From Pigmentibacter ruber (GTDB lineage Bacteria > Bdellovibrionota_B > Oligoflexia > Silvanigrellales > Silvanigrellaceae), in assembly GCF_009792895.1 (NCBI RefSeq), contig NZ_WSSC01000002.1, positions 62,001 to 126,000 on the forward strand: DNA of 64,000 nucleotides, in the 5' to 3' direction. Of the stretch, positions 29,208 through 39,007 are shown one piece after another. Position 1 is the first letter of the stretch, and each line of letters starts with the position of its first letter. The notes below the pieces were generated by a model. That model searched no databases and had not been told where the DNA came from. It was given only the letters and a program-made list of their open reading frames with translations. Made by a program: the position numbers and the translations under genes.

Positions 29208-30803
29208 CTATTTTTTTAAAAATGATAATATATTATTAATGTAGTTTTTCTTACGAAGGAATTTTAACGTATTCATAGAAAGATATTTTTTGATATTTTT
29301 TTCATACAAGTAAAACTTTGGAAGAAATTCATAGTACAAATTTTGTGCTAATTTTAAGTCTATATTATCCCATGCTTTACAACTATATTCTACTGATTCA
29401 TACCAAGTTTGAAAGGAATTTCTTGGATTAAGTAAACCATCTGTTTGCAGATCTAGATCATTAGGATTACCACACCATCTTATTTGTTGGAGGCTTTCTG
29501 GGCGAAGAAAAATAATCAAATTTGAAAAATTTTTATCAAATTTTAAAAGTAACATTCCTGCTGCTAAATCTTTTGCAAATTTTCGAAATTCTTCATTGAT
29601 ACTAGCAAGGCTGTTTATTAAAATTATATTTTCTTTATCCTTATAATTCTTCAGAAAAGATAGTATTAAATTTTTAAATTCAGTTGGAATTTCATGATCA
29701 TTACCCCATTTTTTATTACTGCGAAAGAATATATGATTAGCTTGAAAAGTGTTTTTTAGTAAATCAAAATTTTCTTTGGGTATGTTATTTAAGTTTTTGT
29801 TTTGATCTTGATAAATTGAAATAAACTTTTGAATATAAATATTTTTTTTATAGATATTCATTTTAAATTTTTGATTTAAATTATCTTCTAGTCTTTTTGA
29901 AAAAAGTTCTATCAGAATATGAATTTTTGCTAAAACTACTTTTTCAGTATAATTGGGGAGAACTGAATGGCAACCAAATAAAGCAAAGAGCTTATTATTT
30001 ACAACTACTGAAAATGAAGCGGAAGATCTAACCTGCATATTATGCAGATATTTTATATGAGTACTCCCAATTTTTCGATAAAATGATTGGGTTAAATCTA
30101 ATGGTTTGTTTAAACCAAATATTTCAATATTATTATTTTGTATATCCGATATCAATCTATATCTATTTTTTTTATATAAATTTTTAACAGAATTGGGTAA
30201 ATCTGATGCTGGAAAGTGATGATTTAAAAGTGAATTTAAATTTGAATTATTTAAACAGCATCTAATAAAACCAGTTTCATCTTCCTGAAATTCGCAATAG
30301 TAAACTCTATCAAAACAAGTTATATTTTTTATAAATTTACAAATATATTTTATCATTTCATCTTCATTGATTTCAGCTTCTTTAATATATAGATATACTT
30401 GTTCAAAATATTTCTTATCGTAGTAAACTTTACTAAGATTTATATTACTTTGAAATTCTAAAATTATATAACTACATGTTTTATAAATGAAACATGATAA
30501 TTCATAAATTTTTTTATTACATATTATTTCTAATACGGTTAAAACTCTACTGTCTAGTTTTTTTTTTGTTAACTGTTCACATATATCTATAAATTTTAAC
30601 ATTGAATCAGGCGAAAATAGAATATTAATAGGTTGGTAAATAATATCGTAATTAAAAATATTGTTAAAATTATTTGATTGTATTGCTACTTGCATATTGT
30701 TAGTTTGTATACCCAGTAGTATCCCACTTTCTTGAATTGAACTACAAATATGAACATTTTGTTTTTCACAGGATTGGTATATAGAATTAACTTTACTCAA
30801 CAT
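29208..30803 (-). CDS. Bacteriophytochrome photosensory core without output domain
   Basis: The 531 residues comprise PAS, GAF and PHY domains only. The N-terminal CEKQNVHICSSIQESG carries Cys12, the expected biliverdin-attachment residue. The GAF domain has FPASDLP (usually PASDIP) near residue 196 and the chromophore-contacting His in FGCHSVLP near residue 276. The PHY tongue is recognisable from WCGNP and PRNSFQTW near residue 459. There is no histidine kinase, GGDEF or other effector domain; the protein ends soon after the PHY domain. It probably signals through another protein. Convergent with its heme oxygenase. Confidence 0.92.
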   Translation of the reverse strand: MLSKVNSIYQSCEKQNVHICSSIQESGILLGIQTNNMQVAIQSNNFNNIFNYDIIYQPINILFSPDSMLKFIDICEQLTKKKLDSRVLTVLEIICNKKIYELSCFIYKTCSYIILEFQSNINLSKVYYDKKYFEQVYLYIKEAEINEDEMIKYICKFIKNITCFDRVYYCEFQEDETGFIRCCLNNSNLNSLLNHHFPASDLPNSVKNLYKKNRYRLISDIQNNNIEIFGLNKPLDLTQSFYRKIGSTHIKYLHNMQVRSSASFSVVVNNKLFALFGCHSVLPNYTEKVVLAKIHILIELFSKRLEDNLNQKFKMNIYKKNIYIQKFISIYQDQNKNLNNIPKENFDLLKNTFQANHIFFRSNKKWGNDHEIPTEFKNLILSFLKNYKDKENIILINSLASINEEFRKFAKDLAAGMLLLKFDKNFSNLIIFLRPESLQQIRWCGNPNDLDLQTDGLLNPRNSFQTWYESVEYSCKAWDNIDLKLAQNLYYEFLPKFYLYEKNIKKYLSMNTLKFLRKKNYINNILSFLKK

Positions 30804-31032
30804 TTTATCTCTCTTTATTTTAAACTTATCTATTGTTGAAAAATTAACTTTTCAATAGTTAGTTTATGCATTACGAAGTAACAAATGTTTTAAAGAACGG
30901 AGCATATTGAATCGAAAGTGATATTACATCTTATTTGCAATTTTCTCAATAGTTTGGAAAAGGATTTATTTGATTGCTTATTCAAACATGACAAATGATA
31001 TTTTTTAAGTAAAATTTCATATAATAAAAAAA

Positions 31033-34000
31033 TTATAAAAAATCCATAAATTTTAATTGAAAAAGAACATACCAATTTTCTTCATGGCCAACAACCCAAC
31101 TGTAATAAATGGAAGGAAAAAGTTGAAAACCTTTGATATCAACATCAATTGAACTACCAATGCTTGCACTTGTTATTCCAGAAAAGTTAGAGAGTACTTC
31201 ATTTGAACTCACACCGCCTCTGGTAAGTGAGGTTATTCCACGCCAATTATTTAAGTAAGAAAAGAGAAACTTTTTTTCAAAAGATGGATATAAAGGAAAA
31301 TCGTACGCAATTGTTCCTGCATAACTCCAATTTCCTGCTTGTAATTCGAAAAGTGATCCGTTTCCTATTATCGGATAACTAATAAAATTAAGTGATGTTG
31401 TACTACCAAGAATGTAAGATTGATATGGTGAATAAATTTCTTTAATATTTAGAGTATTACTACCCTGTGTTGTGGATAACTTTCCTGATATAGAAAGCAT
31501 TGTTTTAAAGAAACTTAATTTATTTATTAAGGAAACATTTAAATTATAATAATCAAGATTTCCATTATTATTTTTTCTAGAATCTTCTGAGTTACCTAAA
31601 CCATAATACTTTGTACCTCCAATTGCTGGTTGCATAGTGTATTTTAACCATTCTCCATTAACTGTTTCATTATTTGCAAGATAAAAAGCTGTGTTGATGA
31701 GATCAAAATTAAACATACCTGATAAACTTAATATATTAGCATATTGTGCACCAACACGCGTTGGAGCTGTGGTTAAATTTCCGTAGGGTTGTAAATTGTA
31801 AAATGAAATTTGACTCGAAAAAACTGAATTTAAAAACAGATATTTCCATCCTGCATTAAAGGATACACCACTTTGCTGTAGATAATTATAGTATCTTATT
31901 TTAGTATTGTTATTTTGAATAGAATCATAATACCCATTAAAATATGGATTTGCATAAAGACTGATAGAAAAGCTATCAAAAATTCTATTATTCACATAAG
32001 CAATAGAGCCTGAAGGTGCATTTAAATAAAAATTATATCCACCAAATAATATAATTCTATATCTTTCAATTTGGTCCATTAGAGGAATGGAAAATAAACC
32101 AATACTAGGTCCGCCTAAAAAGTCTGGTAGTCCATATGGATATGCAAATAAAAATCTTGAATCATAATAAGCATATTTTTCTTTTTCTTGGAATTCTAGT
32201 TGTTTTTCATTATTTTCGGCAAGTGAAATATTTTTGATATCTTCTGCAGAAAATAATTTTATATTATTAGCAAAAATTTTCTTATATGGTGGAACATATT
32301 CCTTATAAAATAAATTTTCTTTTTCTGAATTTTCAAATTTTTTATTTAAAAGAAAGTAATTTTCTTTCGCATTATTTAAATTTGTATTTATTAAAAAATA
32401 TTCTCCCTTATAATATAGCCAAAATGTCATATTATTTTGAGGATCATTTGCTGCCGGTGATATATTTTCAATCCAATCAGGGAATGCAAATAAAAAAGAA
32501 TAAGTTTTATTGAGAGGGTTAAAATCAAGAATAGCATTAACTTCATCCCAAGCAACTTTTAGAATTATTGATTTTTCATTTCGAACATAGGCTTCTTTTA
32601 TATTAAATTTTTTCTCAGGGATTATTTCAATTGCAGGTGATATAATATTATTACTGATACATTGTTTTTTTAAAGAAGTTAGGTTTTCGTCTGAATCTAA
32701 AATATAATAAAAACATTCTGAACTATTTTGACTATATAAAACTTTTAAATTTTTTGGAAAATTGAATTTTTCTATTAAATCAATTTTCATATTTTCTGTA
32801 TTAAGTATATTAAGCGCAGTGTTTCCATTACTTATAGAAGATATTATATATTTTTTATCTTGGATAGAATTTATTGAATCAATATAAAATGGATTTTTTT
32901 CTGATGAAAAAGGAATCTCTTTTGAAGTAAAATTGTTCTTTTGGATTTTTTCGATTGGTTCATTGCTATTAATGACTAGAATATTGTGTCCATTTTTTCC
33001 ATTAGAATAAAAATCAAGTGTTGAAGTAACTAATTCAAAAGATTTAGAGCTATTCACTGCAAAAATACTAGAACCAAAAAATTCAACAGAAATTCTTTTC
33101 TCATTTTCATTCTCTTGTGAAAATAATGCACTATTGTAAGGGGATTTTTTCGCAACTAGTTTTGAAAAATAAGTTTTATTATCAATGTTGATTAGAGGAA
33201 AAATATTTTTTTGGGGAATTTTGTTTTTTAAATTAATAAGTTCAACTAGTTTTGGGTAATTTGCTGTTTTGTTTTTCCAGTAATCTTCTTGTTCATTTTT
33301 AAAATTACCATACAATTCCTCACTAGTTTTTCCTAAATTTTCATTTAACCATGAATCAACAGCATTATAAAACGGTGGTATTACAGTTTGGAGTGAAATT
33401 TCCTGATGTATTTGAAATAGGTCTTTGTTTTTTATTTTAGAGAAAATATATCTTAAAAAATACCCAGAAATAACATATCCTCTTAAATTTGTATCATCAT
33501 CTGCTTTGTATAATGAATGAAGTCTATCCCATGATGGCCAATGATTCTGTAATGCCATTGTTTTTAGAATGTTGGTAGCATTATCTTCTCCAACACTATT
33601 TGTTAAATACTCTGCTAATCCTTCAATCCACCAAGTGGGCATCATAGCTAAACTAAAAAGCCTGCCAAGAGGACCAACAGAAAAATTGTTATGTTCATAC
33701 ATTAATCTGTGGACTAATTCATGTTGAAAAAAAGATGAAGGTCTATTGTGTAAAATTTGAGCTTCAATATTTAATGTAACAGGATTTGCAAAACCAGCTC
33801 CATCATAATGATTCCCTATTATAAATGGTATTTTGGAAAATTTAGAGAAGACAGTTTTATTTTTATCTCTATTTAAATTTATAAGAGAATTATTGTCTAG
33901 TTTTGTTCCCATTAAAAAAGATAAATAGGGATAACTTTTTTCTAGTGATTGAATGGAGTAGCTTGCTATTTCTTTTGCCTCTTTAGGAAAATATACTATA

Positions 34001-34164
34001 AAATTATTTGATTCTAATGTTTGCCACTCAGTATCTTTCATGTTTGTTCCGTTATTTTGCAAGAAACTTAATGGTACCGAGAGAGTAAAATTACTATATG
34101 AAATAAGAAAAAATAAAAGAAAGCAATGAATAACTTTACAACATATAATATTAAATTTTTTCAT
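31033..34164 (-). CDS. Predicted outer-membrane HExxH metallopeptidase with C-terminal beta-barrel
   Basis: This 1043-residue protein begins at ATG 34164, giving a signal peptide ending near SNFTLS; a longer frame to 34206 is less likely. Residues about 145-185 have a zincin motif, FQHELVHRLM, followed by WWIEGLAEYL, whose Glu is the likely third zinc ligand (gluzincin, peptidase-MA-like). The middle (about 330-640) is strand-rich and may be propeller-like. The last 330 residues have alternating amphipathic strands with aromatic ends, as in an outer-membrane barrel. The barrel is inferred by eye. The gene overlaps the 3' end of kdsB by 14 bases. Confidence 0.8.
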   Translation of the reverse strand: MKKFNIICCKVIHCFLLFFLISYSNFTLSVPLSFLQNNGTNMKDTEWQTLESNNFIVYFPKEAKEIASYSIQSLEKSYPYLSFLMGTKLDNNSLINLNRDKNKTVFSKFSKIPFIIGNHYDGAGFANPVTLNIEAQILHNRPSSFFQHELVHRLMYEHNNFSVGPLGRLFSLAMMPTWWIEGLAEYLTNSVGEDNATNILKTMALQNHWPSWDRLHSLYKADDDTNLRGYVISGYFLRYIFSKIKNKDLFQIHQEISLQTVIPPFYNAVDSWLNENLGKTSEELYGNFKNEQEDYWKNKTANYPKLVELINLKNKIPQKNIFPLINIDNKTYFSKLVAKKSPYNSALFSQENENEKRISVEFFGSSIFAVNSSKSFELVTSTLDFYSNGKNGHNILVINSNEPIEKIQKNNFTSKEIPFSSEKNPFYIDSINSIQDKKYIISSISNGNTALNILNTENMKIDLIEKFNFPKNLKVLYSQNSSECFYYILDSDENLTSLKKQCISNNIISPAIEIIPEKKFNIKEAYVRNEKSIILKVAWDEVNAILDFNPLNKTYSFLFAFPDWIENISPAANDPQNNMTFWLYYKGEYFLINTNLNNAKENYFLLNKKFENSEKENLFYKEYVPPYKKIFANNIKLFSAEDIKNISLAENNEKQLEFQEKEKYAYYDSRFLFAYPYGLPDFLGGPSIGLFSIPLMDQIERYRIILFGGYNFYLNAPSGSIAYVNNRIFDSFSISLYANPYFNGYYDSIQNNNTKIRYYNYLQQSGVSFNAGWKYLFLNSVFSSQISFYNLQPYGNLTTAPTRVGAQYANILSLSGMFNFDLINTAFYLANNETVNGEWLKYTMQPAIGGTKYYGLGNSEDSRKNNNGNLDYYNLNVSLINKLSFFKTMLSISGKLSTTQGSNTLNIKEIYSPYQSYILGSTTSLNFISYPIIGNGSLFELQAGNWSYAGTIAYDFPLYPSFEKKFLFSYLNNWRGITSLTRGGVSSNEVLSNFSGITSASIGSSIDVDIKGFQLFPSIYYSWVVGHEENWYVLFQLKFMDFL

Positions 34165-34996
34165 AATTCTGTGCTTTTCTAAGATCTTCAGGAGTATCAA
34201 TACCAAACGGTGGGTGCAGGCATTCAGTTACTAAAATATTCCAACCAGCTTCCATAGCTCTTAGTTGTTCCAGGCTTTCATAAGTTTCCAAAGAACTTGT
34301 GACTAATTCAGTAGCAAATTTTTTAAGTGCGTAGTAGCGGAATGCATAAACCCCAACGTGGTGATAGAAATGCACTGAATTCTTTTTTAATTGCGGAATT
34401 TTATCTAACCAATCTAGACCTGTGGCTCCCAATATATCTTTTGGGAAAGGAATGGGAGATCTTGAAAAGTAAAGAGCATTGGAATTTGTATCTTTAACTA
34501 CTTTGACTACAGAACTACTGAAAAATAAATCTAATTCATTTCTTTTATACGCCATTGTCCCCATCGGTGTAGTATCATTAATCAACATTTGTTTAGTTAG
34601 TTCAAATATATCATTTATAGAAAAAAAAGGTTCATCACCTTGAATATTAATAATTAAATCATCGGCGTTTAATTGTGTATTTTCATTTCTGGGCTGAACA
34701 GCAACGAAAACTCTTTCGGTTCCATTTTTCAAATCTGAATCAGTCATTACTGCTTTTAGACCTAACTGATTTACTTCAGTATAAATTTTTTGATCGTCTG
34801 TTGCGATAATTAGTTCTGCTTGGATATTTAATTCATTTTTTATTTTGTATGCTAATTGATTTGCTTTTTGTGCTACCATCGAAATTATGCTAGAATTGCC
34901 TATTTTTAAAAGAGGTTTTCCAGGTAATCGTGTTGAACCAAAGCGAGCAGGAATAGCTATAATAATTCTATTATGTTTGGAAATCATTTCGGTCAT
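34151..34996 (-). CDS. kdsB: 3-deoxy-manno-octulosonate cytidylyltransferase (CMP-KDO synthetase)
   Basis: KdsB activates KDO with CTP for LPS inner-core synthesis. The 281-residue protein has IIAIPARFGSTRLPGKPL at the start, IATDD, the substrate loop NGTERV, and NIQGDEPF with metal-binding Asp. It is slightly longer than the usual 245-260. GGAGG lies six bases before ATG 34996. A second ATG at 34987 has no such site. Its stop overlaps the following metallopeptidase gene, and the LapB-like gene is divergent from it, so LPS functions flank this promoter region. Confidence 0.96.
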   Translation of the reverse strand: MTEMISKHNRIIIAIPARFGSTRLPGKPLLKIGNSSIISMVAQKANQLAYKIKNELNIQAELIIATDDQKIYTEVNQLGLKAVMTDSDLKNGTERVFVAVQPRNENTQLNADDLIINIQGDEPFFSINDIFELTKQMLINDTTPMGTMAYKRNELDLFFSSSVVKVVKDTNSNALYFSRSPIPFPKDILGATGLDWLDKIPQLKKNSVHFYHHVGVYAFRYYALKKFATELVTSSLETYESLEQLRAMEAGWNILVTECLHPPFGIDTPEDLRKAQNYEKI

Positions 34997-35188
34997 TCAG
35001 ACCCTCCATAAAATTCTATCTCTTAGTTATTTAGCAAATTCTCAGAAAATAATCTTTTAAATTTTTCTTATTAAAAAGGTGATTGCAAAAATCTGTTCCT
35101 TAATATTTAACATAATGGTCAATACTAGGGACGACAAAGAGAGAAGCATATGCTAGACTTTTTTAAATCTCAATATAGGAGAATATAA

Positions 35189-36493
35189 GTGGCTAGACAA
35201 TTTACCACAGCGGTTAATGATGGCTTGCCTATGTGGGATACTTTTGAAGCAAGTTTTTTTCTTGCTGCAGGGCTTTCGGTTGGAATTGTCTTTGGTATTC
35301 TCTTTCCTTCATTATGGCGCACTTTTAGAAGACGTTTTCGGAAAATTTCTCAGTATGCCTCAAGTGAGCAAAAAATCAGTTCAGATTTGCATCCAAAACT
35401 TAAGATTTTGCAGGAAAGTGGAGCTCTTACGAATGATGAATATTTAAGCTCTGAAGTGCATATTATTTATAAACAATTAAAAAGGCTTATTAAAATATCA
35501 GAAGCATTTGTGTTAGCACGTAATTTTTTTCAAATTGGAAATTCAAAAGAAGCTATAAATATTTATATCGAAATATTAACGAATGAGTCTGTTTCCAAAC
35601 AAGAAACAAATAGAGCTCTTTTCGAATTATCACAAGTGTACGCTTCACTTGGATTATATCTACGTTCTTTTGATACAGCTTATGAACTCTTTAAGAGAAA
35701 TTCAAATAATTTGCAAGTGTTTGAACATCTCTTATATGTTTGTACTTCAGGGCATTTGCCAGATAAATTATTAAATATTTTGAATTCAATTCAGATTCAA
35801 TCTGACAGTAAAGTAAGGTTACAAATAGCACATGCTATTTGTAAAATAGCTGAGGGGCAATTGCCTGAAAAAGATAAAGTTGAAAAAACCGTAGATTTGG
35901 CTAGGACAGCCCTAAGATGGGATGGACAATCTGCACGCGCTATGATTTTGTTGTGGCAGGCTACAACGCAAGATTTTTGGACAAATTCTTCAGCAGATAT
36001 GAAAACGAAATGGATGGCTTTTGCGGCAGTTTTAGATGCATTAAATGATATTTATAAGATATCTAAGATATCACCCGCAGCAGTGGCGAAGTATTTAGCC
36101 GAAATTATTTTAAAAATGAGTCAAGAGAGAGAGGTTTTACAAAGTTATGTAATAGTGCAAAACGAATTTAAATCTGTCTTACGGACGGATAAATTAGAAA
36201 TTAATGCGCAAAAATTCCTTTGGGCATCTATCTTTCATGCTACTCTTCTGTTAGAGAAGTCACCTGAGTTTCAAAAAAGCAAGTATTTGGATGATGTGCT
36301 TGCAATTCTAGGAGAAAATAAAGGTTATTTAGCTTCTATTGTCCAACTCAGTGAAGCTGCAAAAATAGGATATCTTTCACATAGCTGTGCGAGATGTGGT
36401 GCTTTTTTTTCTTCATTTGCCTGGAAGTGTTTGCAATGCAACACTGAAGAAACTCTTAAACCAATTATATTGCCAAACTTTGAACATTCATAG
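35189..36493 (+). CDS. LapB (YciM)-like TPR protein with C-terminal rubredoxin-type zinc knuckle
   Basis: The 434-residue protein has one N-terminal membrane helix (about 20-42), a basic stretch, a helical TPR-like body (about 75-380) and a C-terminal CARCG...CLQC pair of CxxC motifs. This is the layout of LapB/YciM, which adjusts LPS synthesis by presenting LpxC to FtsH. Sequence likeness outside the layout is modest, so the exact role is inferred; the neighbouring kdsB supports it. The start is GTG with TAGGAG upstream. It is followed 41 bases later by rsmB. Confidence 0.78.
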   Translation: MARQFTTAVNDGLPMWDTFEASFFLAAGLSVGIVFGILFPSLWRTFRRRFRKISQYASSEQKISSDLHPKLKILQESGALTNDEYLSSEVHIIYKQLKRLIKISEAFVLARNFFQIGNSKEAINIYIEILTNESVSKQETNRALFELSQVYASLGLYLRSFDTAYELFKRNSNNLQVFEHLLYVCTSGHLPDKLLNILNSIQIQSDSKVRLQIAHAICKIAEGQLPEKDKVEKTVDLARTALRWDGQSARAMILLWQATTQDFWTNSSADMKTKWMAFAAVLDALNDIYKISKISPAAVAKYLAEIILKMSQEREVLQSYVIVQNEFKSVLRTDKLEINAQKFLWASIFHATLLLEKSPEFQKSKYLDDVLAILGENKGYLASIVQLSEAAKIGYLSHSCARCGAFFSSFAWKCLQCNTEETLKPIILPNFEHS

Positions 36494-36534
36494 GCAAGAA
36501 TTTGAATTCAAAGAAATTTTTTGGAGTTTTAACT

Positions 36535-37908
36535 ATGTCAACCCGCTCTGGCTCCCTGACAAGGGCAATTGCCATTGATGCTTTAACACACGTTTTAACC
36601 CGTAATATCCATTCAGATGTTGCTTTGGAAAAACTGTTTGCAAGTCATCCTAATTTACGATCTCTCGATAAAGCTTTTATTTATGAAATGGTTTTTGGTT
36701 CATTACGTTGGCTGGCAAAAATGGATTGGATTATGTCACATATGTTAGACAGATCTTTTTCAAGCTTAGATCCAAGAGTAGCAAACGCTTTAAGAATAGG
36801 TACTTATCAGATATATTATATGGATAGAGTTCCAGAAAGAGCAGCAGTATCTGAGACAGTTGAAGCAATAAAGCAAGTTGGTGTGCCAAATGCAGCTTCC
36901 TTAGTTAATGCAATTTTAAGAAGAGTCGCAAAAAAATCTGAATATTTTCCTAAACCCGATAAAGTAACACAGGCTGTTGAATATTATTCAATGCATCATT
37001 CTTTTCCGCAATGGATGGTTGAGCGTTGGTATAAACAGCTTACTTTGGAAAGGTTTGAATATTTATTGGCAAATAATAATCGCATACCAAAAAATAGTTT
37101 GCGCCAAATAACGAGAAATGAATTGCCAAATTCAGAAAAAGATTTAGCCACGTATTTATTGAAGACACAATCCATAGAAAGTTCTTGGCGACCACTTCCT
37201 GGAACATTGCGCATTGAAACTTTACCTAAATTTAACGAATGTGAAGCCTTTAATAAAGGTTGCTATATAGTGCAAGATGAAGCGGCACAATTAGCTACTT
37301 GTTTAGTTCAACCGTCTCCAACAGATCAGTGTCTTGATGCATGTGCTGCTCCAGGTGGAAAATCAATTTACCTTTGGGATTCTGGTCTTGAAGCTCAGAA
37401 TTTAACAGTTTGTGATTTTGCCCAGAAGCGATTAAAAATACTCCGTGAAAACTTTACACGTGTTGGTTTGGAAGGAGCTCAGATTTTACATGGTGATGCG
37501 GTTGAGCAATGTATTGGCAAAAAATTTAATAAAATTTTATTAGATGCCCCTTGTTCTGCAATGGGTGTGATTCGCAGACATCCTGAGATCAAATGGCTAA
37601 GAACTCTCAGTGATATTCAAAATTGTGCAATGGAACAGGCAAGACTTCTAGATGGACTAGCAAAAAATGTCACAGTGGGTGGAGAGCTCATTTATATTGT
37701 ATGTAGCTTTGAAATAGAGGAAACTACTCAGCAAATTAGTCAATTTTTAGAAAAACACCCTGAATTTGAAAAGATTAATCCTTCGGACAGAATCCATGAT
37801 TTTTATAAAAAATATGTGACCAGAGAAAATGAACTTCTTATCTATTCTGGTAATCCAGATGATCTCGATGGCTTTTTTGGTGTTGTCCTGAAAAAAAACA
37901 ATGAATGA
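36535..37908 (+). CDS. rsmB: 16S rRNA (cytosine-967-C5)-methyltransferase RsmB
   Basis: RsmB methylates C967 of 16S rRNA. The N-terminal NusB-like domain (about 5-130) is followed by a Rossmann methyltransferase: DACAAPGGKS near residue 265 (SAM binding), DAPCSAMGVIRRHPEIK near residue 335 (motif IV) and IVCSFEIEE near residue 388 with the catalytic Cys (motif VI). At 457 residues it is slightly longer than E. coli RsmB (429). I placed the start at ATG 36535 behind TTGGAG; a TTG at 36502 opens the frame earlier. Confidence 0.95.
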   Translation: MSTRSGSLTRAIAIDALTHVLTRNIHSDVALEKLFASHPNLRSLDKAFIYEMVFGSLRWLAKMDWIMSHMLDRSFSSLDPRVANALRIGTYQIYYMDRVPERAAVSETVEAIKQVGVPNAASLVNAILRRVAKKSEYFPKPDKVTQAVEYYSMHHSFPQWMVERWYKQLTLERFEYLLANNNRIPKNSLRQITRNELPNSEKDLATYLLKTQSIESSWRPLPGTLRIETLPKFNECEAFNKGCYIVQDEAAQLATCLVQPSPTDQCLDACAAPGGKSIYLWDSGLEAQNLTVCDFAQKRLKILRENFTRVGLEGAQILHGDAVEQCIGKKFNKILLDAPCSAMGVIRRHPEIKWLRTLSDIQNCAMEQARLLDGLAKNVTVGGELIYIVCSFEIEETTQQISQFLEKHPEFEKINPSDRIHDFYKKYVTRENELLIYSGNPDDLDGFFGVVLKKNNE

Positions 37909-38008
37909 TCCCATTTTTCTCTGCCTCTTATTTTGACACATCAAAACTCAAGAAATTTTAGATAGAATCGAAATATGAACGAGCTATATGTTAAATGAGG
38001 AGAGCCCC

Positions 38009-38965
38009 TTGGAGAATTTTAAAGTATTTCTTGATGTTTCGGATGAAGGCATTAAGCAATCTCTTAAGGAAATGGTTGAAAAAGACTACGTACTGGCAAC
38101 AGACGATAAAGATTGTGAAATCTATTTGACTGATGTCCATACAAAGAAGTCTCAAAATGCTGTGAATATGTTAATTGCGAATGTAGTTAAAATTCCTGAT
38201 TTTAAAGGATTATCAGATATTGATGGCTTTAATCATTATGTTGTTTACAATGAAAATGATTTTTTAGTTGAAAGAGTAAATCAAGCATTAACAAGACAAT
38301 TTGCCATTAAAAATGGACTAAAAAGTACAGATAGCAGTCAAATTATGGGCGTTCGTGCGTTAATTCAAATGGAAGGAATTGCTAGCGACGCTGGTAATGG
38401 CATTCAGCTTCCTATCATTAAAACTTATGATGTTAGAAGCTCAAAAGAAAGAAACAAATTAGCCGAAGAGATGGAAAAATTCTTTGAAATGTTAGAGCCT
38501 TTAATTGGGCAACAAAGTCCTACTTTTGCTCAGTATGCTGTTGAAATTCAGGAAGAGCTATTGATGAATGCAATTTGGGATGCCAATCCTAAGCATGAAA
38601 AGCAACCTAGAACTATTCCAGTAGATTTAGAGGATAATGAAAAAGTTATTTTGGAATGGGGATTTAATGGCAAAGACCTGGCTATTTCTGTAAGAGATAA
38701 TTTTGGAAGATTAAATCCACAAATAATGTCAAAATATGTAAAATTTATTTTCAAAACTGGCACCCAAGAATCTCATCAATTAAATGACAGAGATGTTAGT
38801 GCTGGTCTTGGAATGTATATGATTTTACAAAGAGCAAATATTTTGTCAGTTTTTATTTCAAAAGGTAAAGTAACTGATGTAGGTGTTGTTATTTGTTTAT
38901 CAAAAAAGAAACGAGCAAAAAATCAAGCGCCGAAAGTTCTAGATATTTTTCATGTAGATAAATAA
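38009..38965 (+). CDS. Protein with C-terminal HATPase (anti-sigma/GHKL-like) domain
   Basis: This is a cytoplasmic protein of about 318 residues. The N-terminal 110 residues have the strand-helix rhythm of a receiver-like domain but no clear phospho-Asp. The C-terminal half shows an ATP-binding Bergerat fold: VEIQEELLMNAIWDAN (N box), AISVRDNFGRL (G1-like) and SAGLGMYMILQRAN (G2 box). No His-box is visible, so it is not an ordinary sensor kinase. It may act like an anti-sigma or regulatory ATPase. TTG at 38009 has GAGGAG six bases upstream and is preferred; ATG 37988 is the alternative. Confidence 0.78.
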   Translation: MENFKVFLDVSDEGIKQSLKEMVEKDYVLATDDKDCEIYLTDVHTKKSQNAVNMLIANVVKIPDFKGLSDIDGFNHYVVYNENDFLVERVNQALTRQFAIKNGLKSTDSSQIMGVRALIQMEGIASDAGNGIQLPIIKTYDVRSSKERNKLAEEMEKFFEMLEPLIGQQSPTFAQYAVEIQEELLMNAIWDANPKHEKQPRTIPVDLEDNEKVILEWGFNGKDLAISVRDNFGRLNPQIMSKYVKFIFKTGTQESHQLNDRDVSAGLGMYMILQRANILSVFISKGKVTDVGVVICLSKKKRAKNQAPKVLDIFHVDK

Positions 38966-39007
38966 ATTATTTATATAAATATTTTATTTAATAATGATTA
39001 AAAAATT

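Noticed and set aside
30890-31075. 61-codon hydrophobic minus-strand frame
   Set aside because: It overlaps the end of the metallopeptidase gene, starts within it and lies in AT-rich sequence; no homology or ribosome site.
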